Origin: Lutibacter sp.
Lineage (GTDB): Bacteria > Bacteroidota > Bacteroidia > Flavobacteriales > Flavobacteriaceae
Length of the DNA: 13,617 nucleotides
Direction: 5' to 3'
Assembly: GCA_030599055.1 (NCBI GenBank)
Contig: JAUVOS010000044.1
Coordinates: forward strand, 1-13,617
Shown here: piece by piece, positions 6,708 to 13,409 of the stretch
How positions within the stretch are numbered: position 1 is the stretch's first letter
Layout: each line of letters opens with the position of its first letter
Made by a program: the position numbers and the translations under genes
The notes under the pieces: generated by a model
The model's input: the letters and a program-made list of their open reading frames with translations, nothing else
What the model was told of the DNA's origin: nothing
Database searches by the model: none

Positions 6708-7835
6708 TTATGCTTTAATATTTTCTTCGTTTGCCTTTCCTCTTTGAGATCGATTTTTTATCTCTTTTCGCTTTGCTATATTCGTAGCCACTGCGTGAAC
6801 GACTGCTGAACCAACAGCAGCTCCTACCGCAATTTTACCTACTTTATCTGCTGTAGCTTCGATGCCCATTCCGGGGATATTGACCAATCTTTCAACAAAG
6901 GGTCCATTATCCCAAAACTTGTCCTCACTACATCCTATACATGGATAACCTGATTTAATCGGATAACTCAATCCGTTGTTCCACTCCATACTTCCACAGG
7001 CATTATAAGTAACGGGACCTCTGCAACCTAATTTATAGAGACAATATCCATTTTTGGCTTCTTGGCTGTCAAAACTCTTTGCAAATTGACCGGCATCAAA
7101 ATGGGGTCTTCTATAGCAACTATCATGAACACGTTTTCCATAGAATTGCTTAGGTCTTCCCATATTATCTAGTTCTGGAATCGTACCGAAAATAGCATAA
7201 TGCATAACAACACCAGTCATTACTTCAGCTATAGGTGGGCAACCGGGCACTTTGATAATGGGTTTATCTTTAATAATTATATCTACCGGAACTGAACCTG
7301 TTGGGTTAGGATGAGCTGCTTGCACACCACCCCAAGCTGAACAACTTCCAAAAGTGATAATTGCTGCGGCACCTGCTGCTGATTCTTTAAGAATATCTTC
7401 GGCAGTCCTTCCGGCAATAGTACAATAAACCCCATCGTCTTTGGTTGGAATGGCACCTTCTACAATCAAAATATATTTACCATAATTATCCTTCATCGAT
7501 TGATGTTTAGCTTCTTCCACATTGTGTCCTGCCCCCGCCATTAGTGTATTGCTATAATCTAATGAAATATTGTCTAAAATTAAATCGGCAACCAATGGAT
7601 GATCCGAACGTAAAAAAGATTCGGTGCAACCTGTACACTCTTGGAAATGCTCCCAAATAACAGGAATTCGCTTTTTAGTTTCCATGGCTTTTACAACTTG
7701 ACCAATCATTGATGACTCTAGACCCATATAAGCTGTCATAAATGTGGCAAATTTCATAAAGTCTCGACGAGAATGCCCCTTGTCCATTAGACTTTCATAA
7801 TAGGTTTTCGATTTTTTCTTTTGTAGTGTTCCCAT
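6708..7835 (-). CDS. hyaA: Group 1 [NiFe] uptake hydrogenase small subunit, Tat-exported
   Basis: A 375-residue iron-sulfur subunit that carries electrons from the active site to the cytochrome. A twin-arginine signal, SRRDFMK at residues 22-28, is followed by a mildly hydrophobic stretch. The proximal cluster begins ECTGC with C67 and C70; later ligands include C165 in GSCSAWGG, VPGCPP, the HDSC and LGC ligands of the distal cluster, and ACGS...PCIGC of the medial cluster. A C-terminal hydrophobic helix (about 332-354) anchors it to the membrane. Gly69 and Gly170 occupy the places where oxygen-tolerant enzymes such as E. coli Hyd-1 carry extra cysteines, so this looks like a standard, oxygen-sensitive type. 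I placed the start at the ATG at 7835; the frame upstream opens only with a TTG at 7853. First gene of the hya operon. Confidence 0.95.
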   Translation of the reverse strand: MGTLQKKKSKTYYESLMDKGHSRRDFMKFATFMTAYMGLESSMIGQVVKAMETKKRIPVIWEHFQECTGCTESFLRSDHPLVADLILDNISLDYSNTLMAGAGHNVEEAKHQSMKDNYGKYILIVEGAIPTKDDGVYCTIAGRTAEDILKESAAGAAAIITFGSCSAWGGVQAAHPNPTGSVPVDIIIKDKPIIKVPGCPPIAEVMTGVVMHYAIFGTIPELDNMGRPKQFYGKRVHDSCYRRPHFDAGQFAKSFDSQEAKNGYCLYKLGCRGPVTYNACGSMEWNNGLSYPIKSGYPCIGCSEDKFWDNGPFVERLVNIPGMGIEATADKVGKIAVGAAVGSAVVHAVATNIAKRKEIKNRSQRGKANEENIKA

Positions 7836-7911
7836 ATATACCAGTTTTAACAAATATCATTATTCCCTCGATTTTACCAGTTAATAACAATATTTTAAGT
7901 AACATTTGCTA

Positions 7912-7919
7912 CAAAGTTA
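7912..7919 (-). promoter_or_regulatory. -7 box of the hya operon promoter
   Basis: On the minus strand this reads TAACTTTG, a full match to TAnnTTTG, 76 bp before the hyaA ATG. No TTG -33 element is present at a suitable distance; instead a TGA-N6-TCA dyad is centred at 7947.5, 35.5 bp upstream of the final G. This suggests an activator-dependent promoter. Confidence 0.55.
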
Positions 7920-7941
7920 ATTTTAATTACATTCTTTTTAA

Positions 7942-7953
7942 TGATATATGTCA
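7942..7953 (-). promoter_or_regulatory. Candidate CRP/FNR-family operator upstream of hya
   Basis: Minus-strand TGACATATATCA, flanked as AATGACATATATCATT, has the TGA-N6-TCA geometry typical of CRP/FNR-family sites (FNR core TTGAT-N4-ATCAA). It differs from the site before hoxF, TGATAAATATCATT, at only 2 of 14 positions. Its position, about -41 relative to the expected transcription start, fits class II activation. Which regulator binds is not known. Confidence 0.45.
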
Positions 7954-8092
7954 TTTTTAGTTTTATTTATAATCTTTTTAAATTATATTTATATTATATT
8001 GATTTTTTTATGATTTTTATTACATTTCATATATTTAAATATTTTGTGGATTTATCCTAATAAAATATCAAAAAAACAACGAGAAATAATGG

Positions 8093-8100
8093 TAACTTTG
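8093..8100 (+). promoter_or_regulatory. -7 box of hypA with degenerate dyad upstream
   Basis: TAACTTTG matches TAnnTTTG 22 bp before the hypA ATG at 8123. No TTG -33 element is seen. At 8057-8070 the sequence CTAATAAAATATCA resembles the hox site CTGATAAATATCA with one substitution and one inserted base, and its centre is about 36 bp upstream of the -7 box end, as in the hya and hox promoters. Only the ATATCA half is intact, so binding would be weak. Confidence 0.45.
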
Positions 8101-8122
8101 TCCTTATCAAAATTCATTTATT

Positions 8123-8464
8123 ATGCACGAAATGTCCATTGCAATAGGTATTGTAAATATTGCTAAAGATGAAGCTAAAAAAGCTAAAATTGATAGCTTT
8201 TCATCAATAGATCTTGAAATAGGAACTCTAGCAGGTATCGAGTTTGACTCTTTAGATTTTGTTTGGGAAGTCGCTGTAAAAGATACTGTTTTAGAAAATG
8301 CGAAAAAAAGAGTTCATAAAGTTGAAGCAAAGGCAAGATGTTCTGATTGTGGGCATGAATATCCAATTAGTTTTATACACGATAATTGTCCAAAATGCGG
8401 TAGTTTTATTAAAATTATATTGCAAGGAAAAGAATTGCGAGTAAAAAGTCTAGAATACTCCTAA
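8123..8464 (+). CDS. hypA: HypA, hydrogenase nickel-insertion protein
   Basis: A 113-residue metallochaperone that works with HypB to deliver nickel to the hydrogenase large-subunit precursor in the cytoplasm. It starts MHEMS, with His2 as the invariant nickel ligand right after the initiator Met, which fixes the start. The zinc-binding loop is present as two CxxC pairs, C73-x2-C76 and C89-x2-C92. Length is normal for the family (about 113-118). It is transcribed away from hya and towards hox, standing alone: no hypB, C, D, E or F is visible in the window, so these must lie elsewhere. It could serve both hydrogenases. Confidence 0.95.
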   Translation: MHEMSIAIGIVNIAKDEAKKAKIDSFSSIDLEIGTLAGIEFDSLDFVWEVAVKDTVLENAKKRVHKVEAKARCSDCGHEYPISFIHDNCPKCGSFIKIILQGKELRVKSLEYS

Positions 8465-8471
8465 TATAGAA

Positions 8472-8501
8472 GGAAGTATTATTTTCCTGTAATATACTTC
8501 C
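8472..8501 (+). other. Inverted repeat just after hypA
   Basis: GGAAGTAT (8472-8479) and ATACTTCC (8494-8501) form an 8-bp stem around a 14-base loop, starting 8 bp after the hypA stop codon. No T-run follows directly, so it is not a classic intrinsic terminator, but it could stabilise or end the hypA transcript. Confidence 0.35.
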
Positions 8502-8560
8502 ATATTATATCCCATTTTGGTGGAATCTAAAAAAAGTTCTAAAACTCTAAAAAAATGTGA

Positions 8561-8623
8561 TATTGAACTAGGCTTTAATCTGTAAAGATTTAGGATTCAA
8601 TACGCTGATTTTTTAATAAATCA
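8561..8623 (+). terminator. Possible hypA terminator or structured element
   Basis: An imperfect stem-loop spans 8561-8602: outer arms TATTGAA/TTCAATA (7 bp), then CTA/TAG, then AATCT/AGATT closing a GTAA loop, a GNRA-type tetraloop. Six bases later there is a run of six T at 8609-8614, which overlaps a second dyad, TGATTT-N6-AAATCA (8606-8623). The stem is AT-rich and bulged, so terminator activity is uncertain; a small structured RNA or a leader element is also possible. Confidence 0.3.
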
Positions 8624-8755
8624 CTCTTCTTAATCCTTATTTATTTTAATTACAAATAGAATATTTAACGATAATTTAATTGCTTTTTTGAATATATAAT
8701 AACATATCAAGGAAAAGCATCGTTGTTTCTTATTTAATGTTCAATACCACTAACA

Positions 8756-8771
8756 TGTAACAAATATTACA
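8756..8771. promoter_or_regulatory. TGTAA-N6-TTACA dyad in the hox promoter
   Basis: A perfect 5-bp inverted repeat with a 6-bp spacer (CAAATA). Half-site size and spacing equal those of CRP sites (TGTGA-N6-TCACA). Its centre is 19 bp upstream of the centre of the TGAT-N4-ATCA dyad and near -62 relative to the expected transcription start, a usual class I activator position. Confidence 0.35.
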
Positions 8772-8776
8772 AAGAC

Positions 8777-8788
8777 TGATAAATATCA
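8777..8788 (+). promoter_or_regulatory. Candidate CRP/FNR-family operator of the hox operon
   Basis: TGATAAATATCA is a TGAT-N4-ATCA dyad matching the inner core of the FNR consensus. The centre lies 37.5 bp upstream of the last base of the -7 box at 8820, that is about -42 from the expected start, the classic class II position. The nearly identical site before hya points to one shared regulator. Confidence 0.45.
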
Positions 8789-8812
8789 TTTCTATCACGT
8801 GCTACATCTTAT

Positions 8813-8820
8813 TATCTTTG
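8813..8820 (+). promoter_or_regulatory. -7 box of the hox operon
   Basis: TATCTTTG matches TAnnTTTG and lies 19 bp before the hoxF ATG, giving a very short leader. No TTG -33 element is found 17-23 bp upstream, consistent with dependence on an activator bound at 8777-8788. Confidence 0.55.
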
Positions 8821-8839
8821 TTACTTAAATATAGATGAT

Positions 8840-10588
8840 ATGGTTACAAAGAACAAAATTGAACGCAGTAAATTAATGGATGTCCTTTGGGATATTCAAC
8901 TGAAAAGAGGCTGTATAGAACACGATGATATAACCAAGATAGCCGATGAATTCGGTTTATCCAGAATGGATGTGGAAGGTGTTGTAAGCTTCTTTCACTT
9001 TTACCACAAAACCAATGTAGGGAAATATACGATTTACCTCAACAATTCTGTTGTTTCGAGGTTTGCCGGCATGGATGAAGTAAAGCTTGCTTTCGAAGAA
9101 GCAACAGGCACTTTACTAGGTCATGTGAGTAAAGATGGTATGTTTGGCTTATTTGAAACAGCATGTATTGGTCTTAGTGATCAAGAACCTGCCTGTTTAA
9201 TAAATTTAAAACCCTTTACAAACTTAACACCTGAAAAAGCAAAAGCAATTATCGCTCGTTTAAAAAAGGGCAATAAACCTAAAAATATCTGTGACGAACC
9301 AAAAAGCATCGTCCAATATACGCCATCAAAAGAAAGAACGGTGTTTTTTAAACCCTATAAAACCTACTCTTCATTGTCTTTTTTAAAGCAAAATGAACCA
9401 CAAGAAATCATTGAACTTATCAAAAAGTCAAAATTAGCCGGAATGGGTGGCGCTTTTTTTCCAACAGGTCTAAAATGGCAATTCTGTCGTCAAAATAAAG
9501 CCGATCAAAAATATATAATCTGCAATTTTGATGAAGGAGAACCAGGCACTTTTAAAGACCGAGTTTTAGTTCAAGAACATCCTGAACTTTTAATTGAAGG
9601 AATGATTACAGCAGCCTATGCCGTGGGGGCCACAAAAGGTGCAATCTATCTTAGAGGGGAATATAGATTCATGAAAAAAGATATTGAAAAACTTCTAGAA
9701 TCCTATAGAAAAGATGGTTTCCTAGGAAAAAATATTGAAGCAAAAGAGCCTTTTGATTTTGATATATACGTTCATTTAGGTGCAGGCGCTTATATATGTG
9801 GAGAAGAAACTGCCTTAATCCATTCTATGGAAGGACTAAGAGGAGAGCCCGGTACAAAAGAAATATTTCCTGTTGAAAAAGGATTTAATGGAAAACCAAC
9901 CGTTGTTAATAACGTAGAAACTTTAAGTGCCGTAACTAGAATCCTTGAGATGGGTGTTGACAAATGGTTAGCATTAGGTACTGAAAAAACACCCGGAACA
10001 AAGTTGTTAAGCGTCTCTGGTGATTGTAATAAAAAAGGTATCTATGAGATTGAATGGGGTATGAACTTCCAAGAGTTCCTGAGCTTAATTGATGCTGACA
10101 ATCCAAAAGCAATTCAGTTTAGCGGTCCTTCAGGTGAACTGTTATCTAAAGTAGATTTTAATAGAGATATAAGTGGAGAAGATATGATGTGCGGCGGTTC
10201 TGTTATGATTTTTAATCAAGATAGAGACATCCTGGAAGTCCTAAAAATATATTCAGATTTCTTCGTAGATGAATCTTGTGGAATATGTGTACCTTGTAGA
10301 ACTGGTAATTTCTTATTAAACAGAAAAATTGACAAATTAATCTTAGGTCATGCTGAACGAAAAGATTTAAAAGATATAAGGGAATGGAGTAAAATCATCA
10401 AAACGACCAGTCGCTGTGGATTAGGTCAAATGTCTTCAAACTCATTAAATGATGCGATGACCAAGTTTCCTGAAATTTTTGAAAGCATTGTTTCAGATGA
10501 TTCTGATTTCAACAAGTCTTTCAATTTAGATGTAGCAGTAGCTGAGTATGATAATATTATAAAAGAAATAACTTCTGATTATGAATAA
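8840..10588 (+). CDS. hoxF: HoxF, NAD(H)-binding diaphorase subunit of the bidirectional hydrogenase
   Basis: A 582-residue flavoprotein that exchanges electrons between NAD(H) and the iron-sulfur chain. Residues 1-145 are a NuoE-like domain and 155-582 a NuoF-like domain, the architecture of Ralstonia HoxF (about 600 residues). The glycine-rich NADH site G201-x-GG-x3-PTG210 precedes the FMN region (FDEGEPGTFKDR, then GAGAYICGEETA). The 4Fe-4S cluster ligands are C480, C483, C486 (ESCGICVPC) and C526 (RCGLGQ). In the NuoE-like part the 2Fe-2S ligands are degenerate: the expected four cysteines read N68, S73, C109 and S113, so that cluster should be absent. The stop codon overlaps the hoxU-Y start by 8 bp (ATGAATAA), indicating coupled translation. 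Its short leader follows the promoter at 8813. Confidence 0.94.
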   Translation: MVTKNKIERSKLMDVLWDIQLKRGCIEHDDITKIADEFGLSRMDVEGVVSFFHFYHKTNVGKYTIYLNNSVVSRFAGMDEVKLAFEEATGTLLGHVSKDGMFGLFETACIGLSDQEPACLINLKPFTNLTPEKAKAIIARLKKGNKPKNICDEPKSIVQYTPSKERTVFFKPYKTYSSLSFLKQNEPQEIIELIKKSKLAGMGGAFFPTGLKWQFCRQNKADQKYIICNFDEGEPGTFKDRVLVQEHPELLIEGMITAAYAVGATKGAIYLRGEYRFMKKDIEKLLESYRKDGFLGKNIEAKEPFDFDIYVHLGAGAYICGEETALIHSMEGLRGEPGTKEIFPVEKGFNGKPTVVNNVETLSAVTRILEMGVDKWLALGTEKTPGTKLLSVSGDCNKKGIYEIEWGMNFQEFLSLIDADNPKAIQFSGPSGELLSKVDFNRDISGEDMMCGGSVMIFNQDRDILEVLKIYSDFFVDESCGICVPCRTGNFLLNRKIDKLILGHAERKDLKDIREWSKIIKTTSRCGLGQMSSNSLNDAMTKFPEIFESIVSDDSDFNKSFNLDVAVAEYDNIIKEITSDYE

Positions 10589-11849
10589 TATAGTAAACTT
10601 AACATTAGACGGTAAAAAAGTTCAAGCCGAAAAAGGTGAAAATTTAATTGATGTAGCAAAAGAAAATGGTATCGAAATACCTACTTTATGTTATTTTAAA
10701 GAAATTCATCCCACACTAGGAACTTGTCGAATTTGCACTGTAAAACTTAACGGGAGACATACCACAGGCTGTACGACAAAAGTAGCTGATGGCATGGAAA
10801 TTGAAATCAACACGCCTGAGTTAATCGATAATAGAACCGCAATTATTGAAATGCTTTATGCTGAAGGCAATCACTTTTGTCCTTCTTGTGAAAAAAGTGG
10901 AAATTGTGTCATGCAAAACTTAGGATACGATATGGGACTTACCTATACACGTTATCCACACGTATTTAGTAAGAAACTCGTAGATTTTTCTCCAAAACGT
11001 ATGATTATGGAGACAAATCGTTGCATTTTGTGTAAACGTTGTGTTGAAGAAATCAAAACTAAAGATGGTAAAAGTGTATTTTCTTTTGTAGGAAGAGGCG
11101 TTAAAACTAGAGTACAGATTGATTATGAACAAGAAGAAAAATTAAGTGAAGCTGAAGCTATTCGGGCAATGGATTTGTGTCCTGTAGGCGCCATTTTAGT
11201 TAAAGGAAAAGCAAACGAACTACCCTTTGGAGATCGTAAATTTGATTTAATCGGAAAAGATGTTTTAACAAAACTCCACAAAGGCGTAACAGCTCCAAAA
11301 CATGATGAAAAATTTATCGTAGGGACAACTTCTTTAGCAGGTTGTTTTGGCTGTCATATGTCTTTACTCGACATCGATACTGATTTACTCGATATGCTTG
11401 AAATAGTCGAGTTTAATAAATCTCCTATTACTGATATTAAGAATTTCAGCAAACGCTGCCATGTAGGACTTATTGAAGGTGGCTGTGCAAACTCTCATAA
11501 CGTTCATGTATTAGAGGATTTTAGAAAAAATTGTGACATTCTTATAGGTTTTGGAGAATGTGCTATTATGGGTGGCGTACCTGCCATGCGTAACTTTGTT
11601 CCACTAGAAGAATGCCTAGAAGAGTCTTACTTAAATGGGATAACTAGCGAATTAGGTGCCAATATAATTCCAGCTCACGAAGATATTCCGAAGCTTTTAA
11701 ATAATGTGTATCCTGCCAACGAAGTGGTGAAGATCGATTATTATATACCGGGTTGTCCTCCAAATGCACAACACATTTGGAAAGTAGTTAAAAGTATTTT
11801 AACCGGCGAGGAGATTCCAATTGAACACGACGAGTTTAAATACGACTAA
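10581..11849 (+). CDS. hoxUY: HoxU-HoxY fusion: diaphorase electron-transfer subunit joined to hydrogenase small subunit
   Basis: A 422-residue protein combining two normally separate Hox subunits. Residues 1-212 are HoxU: a 2Fe-2S domain with C37, C49, C52 and C64, a NuoG-type cluster region with H98, C100, C103 and C109, and a 4Fe-4S set C148, C151, C154 and C200 (CP). From about 245 to the end is HoxY: LAGCFGCHMSLLD with C255 and C258, then GFGECAIMGG and PGCPP, the ligands of the single proximal 4Fe-4S cluster of group 3d small subunits. Total length is close to HoxU (about 234) plus HoxY (about 209). Between residues 198 and 259 there is no methionine, so no ordinary internal start for HoxY exists; the linker is roughly 213-244. 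The gene overlaps hoxF and is followed 105 bp later by hoxH. Confidence 0.92.
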   Translation: MNNIVNLTLDGKKVQAEKGENLIDVAKENGIEIPTLCYFKEIHPTLGTCRICTVKLNGRHTTGCTTKVADGMEIEINTPELIDNRTAIIEMLYAEGNHFCPSCEKSGNCVMQNLGYDMGLTYTRYPHVFSKKLVDFSPKRMIMETNRCILCKRCVEEIKTKDGKSVFSFVGRGVKTRVQIDYEQEEKLSEAEAIRAMDLCPVGAILVKGKANELPFGDRKFDLIGKDVLTKLHKGVTAPKHDEKFIVGTTSLAGCFGCHMSLLDIDTDLLDMLEIVEFNKSPITDIKNFSKRCHVGLIEGGCANSHNVHVLEDFRKNCDILIGFGECAIMGGVPAMRNFVPLEECLEESYLNGITSELGANIIPAHEDIPKLLNNVYPANEVVKIDYYIPGCPPNAQHIWKVVKSILTGEEIPIEHDEFKYD

Positions 11850-11947
11850 GGTCAATTAAGAATGTAGAATTAAAAATGTAGAATTTTAGTTTTATATGTT
11901 GAATCAAACAAACACTTTCAGCTTTAAAACTTTTTAACTTTTAACTA
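11847..11947. repeat. 7-bp phased repeats in the hoxUY-hoxH gap
   Basis: From the hoxUY stop codon the units read TAAGGTC, AATTAAG, AATGTAG, AATTAAA, AATGTAG, AATTTTA (11847-11888), so the array begins with the stop codon and contains an imperfect 14-bp double unit. After a less regular stretch, 11922-11947 holds the CTTTTAA-type repeat, including the 19-mer AACTTTTTAACTTTTAACT shared with the hyaC-hyaD spacer. The hoxH ATG follows at 11955. No promoter is recognised. Confidence 0.75.
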
Positions 11948-11954
11948 GAAGAAA

Positions 11955-13409
11955 ATGTCACGAAAATTAGTAATAGATCCCGTAACACGTGTTGAAGGAC
12001 ACGGAAAAGTAACCGTTCATTTAGACGAAAACAACAAAGTAACAGATGCTAAATTCCATATTGTTGAGTTTAGAGGTTTCGAGCGCTTTATTCAAGGGCA
12101 TCCCTATTGGGAAGCTCCTGTAATGGTACAAAGACTCTGTGGTATTTGCCCGGTTAGTCACCATTTGGCAGCAGCCAAAGCAATTGACCAAATAGTAGGA
12201 GTTGATCCAGATGATTTATCTGTACCCGCACAAAAAATTAGAAGATTATTGCATTTTGGGCAAGTATTCCAATCACATGCACTACACTTTTTCTACTTAG
12301 CATCACCCGATTTACTCTTTGGAGCAGAATCAGACCCACTAAACAGAAATGTTGTAGGTGTGGCAATGGCTTTTCCTGAGATTGCCAAAAAGGGTATTTT
12401 GATGCGAAGATTCGGACAAGAAATCATCAAATTAGTCGCTGGAAAACGTATCCATGGTATTTCTGCAACTCCGGGTGGAGTTCATAAAAAAATCAACAAT
12501 AAAGAACGTACTTATTTCTTAGATGGTAAAGATATACCGTCAGTTGATACCATGATTAAATGGTCTATAGAAATTATTGAATTCATGAAAGTTTATCATG
12601 AAGAAAACAAAGAATTCTTAGATACTTTTGCCACCTATCCATCAGGTCATTTAGGTTTAGTTAAAAAAGACAACGGTTTTTTAGAACTATACGACGGAGT
12701 ATTAAGAGCAACAGACGCAGAAGGTAACATTACACTTGATGATGTAGCAAACGATGATTACAACCAATATTTCTATGAAGCTGTTGAAAAATGGTCGTAT
12801 TTAAAATTCCCCTATCTAAAACATCTCGGTAGAGAAAAAGGATGGAATCGTGTGGGACCATTGGCAAGATTAAATGTTTGTGAAGGTATCGAAACACCGT
12901 ATGCGCAAAAAGAGTGGATTGATTTTAGAGCTGCAACAAACGGTAAAACAAACAACATGACCATGTACACGCATTGGGCACGATTGATTGAAGTTTTGTA
13001 CTCTGCAGAAATGATGAAAAACTTGTTAGAAGATGGTGATATTTTAAGTAGTGATTTACAACGACACGGTGAACGTCGCAAAGAAGGGATAGGTATTATC
13101 GAAGCACCTCGCGGGACCTTAATGCACCACTATGAAGTAGATGACAAAGATAGAATTACACGCTGTAACCTTATTGTATCTACTACGCATAACAACGAAC
13201 CTATGAACCGTGCCGTAAGATGGGTAGCTGAAAATGTATTGGATGGAAAATCGGAAATTACCGAAGGAATGATGAATCAAGTAGAAGTAGCTATCCGTGC
13301 GTATGATCCTTGCTTAAGCTGTGCTACACATGCTATGGGACAAATGCCTTTTGAGTTACAATTATTTGATCATTACGGCAATTTAATTGATGAAAAGGTA
13401 AAGCAGTAG
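11955..13409 (+). CDS. hoxH: HoxH, catalytic large subunit of the NAD-linked [NiFe] hydrogenase
   Basis: A 484-residue nickel-iron subunit of a cytoplasmic group 3d hydrogenase. L1 is RLCGICPVSHH with C62 and C65; L2 is DPCLSCATH with C453 and C456 and cleavage-site His459. A 25-residue tail (460-484) remains to be clipped by a HoxW-type protease, so the precursor is complete. The GICPVSHHL context and shorter length separate it from the group 1 large subunit in the same window. There is no signal peptide, consistent with a soluble enzyme. It pairs with the HoxY half of the fusion upstream; the 105-bp gap is unusually long for hox operons and is filled with 7-bp repeats. Its TAG stop codon is the first three bases of a TAGTTGG array. 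Confidence 0.96.
   Translation: MSRKLVIDPVTRVEGHGKVTVHLDENNKVTDAKFHIVEFRGFERFIQGHPYWEAPVMVQRLCGICPVSHHLAAAKAIDQIVGVDPDDLSVPAQKIRRLLHFGQVFQSHALHFFYLASPDLLFGAESDPLNRNVVGVAMAFPEIAKKGILMRRFGQEIIKLVAGKRIHGISATPGGVHKKINNKERTYFLDGKDIPSVDTMIKWSIEIIEFMKVYHEENKEFLDTFATYPSGHLGLVKKDNGFLELYDGVLRATDAEGNITLDDVANDDYNQYFYEAVEKWSYLKFPYLKHLGREKGWNRVGPLARLNVCEGIETPYAQKEWIDFRAATNGKTNNMTMYTHWARLIEVLYSAEMMKNLLEDGDILSSDLQRHGERRKEGIGIIEAPRGTLMHHYEVDDKDRITRCNLIVSTTHNNEPMNRAVRWVAENVLDGKSEITEGMMNQVEVAIRAYDPCLSCATHAMGQMPFELQLFDHYGNLIDEKVKQ

Larger units (their letters stand above)
7836..8122. other. Divergent regulatory region between hyaA and hypA
   Basis: No gene is seen in these 287 bp. They are very AT-rich, with long A and T runs at 7970-8050. 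They contain the hya -7 box and dyad on the minus strand, and a -7 box plus a degenerate dyad for hypA on the plus strand. The two promoters point away from each other with about 170 bp between their -7 boxes, so the hydrogenase structural operon and its nickel chaperone could be co-regulated. Confidence 0.7.
8465..8839. other. Intergenic region between hypA and hoxF
   Basis: No credible gene is found in these 375 bp on either strand. The first half holds three inverted repeats (8472-8501, 8561-8602, 8606-8623); the last 90 bp hold two dyads and a -7 box forming the hox promoter. The stretch 8624-8755 shows nothing recognisable. Unlike several other gene junctions in the window, it carries no 7-bp repeats. 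Confidence 0.65.

Noticed and set aside
6218..6718. Open frames of about 100 codons overlapping the start of hyaB on either strand
   Set aside because: They lie within the large-subunit gene, have unlikely composition and no recognisable motif; they are shadows of the real reading frame.
7836..7853. Six-residue extension of HyaA starting at 7853
   Set aside because: It also requires a TTG start, while an ATG at 7835 leads directly into the Tat signal.
7894..8829. Shared 11-mer TGTTACTTAAA downstream of the hya (7894-7904, minus strand) and hox (8819-8829) -7 boxes
   Set aside because: Its distance from the -7 box differs between the two promoters (8 bp versus overlapping), so in AT-rich DNA chance is the simpler explanation.
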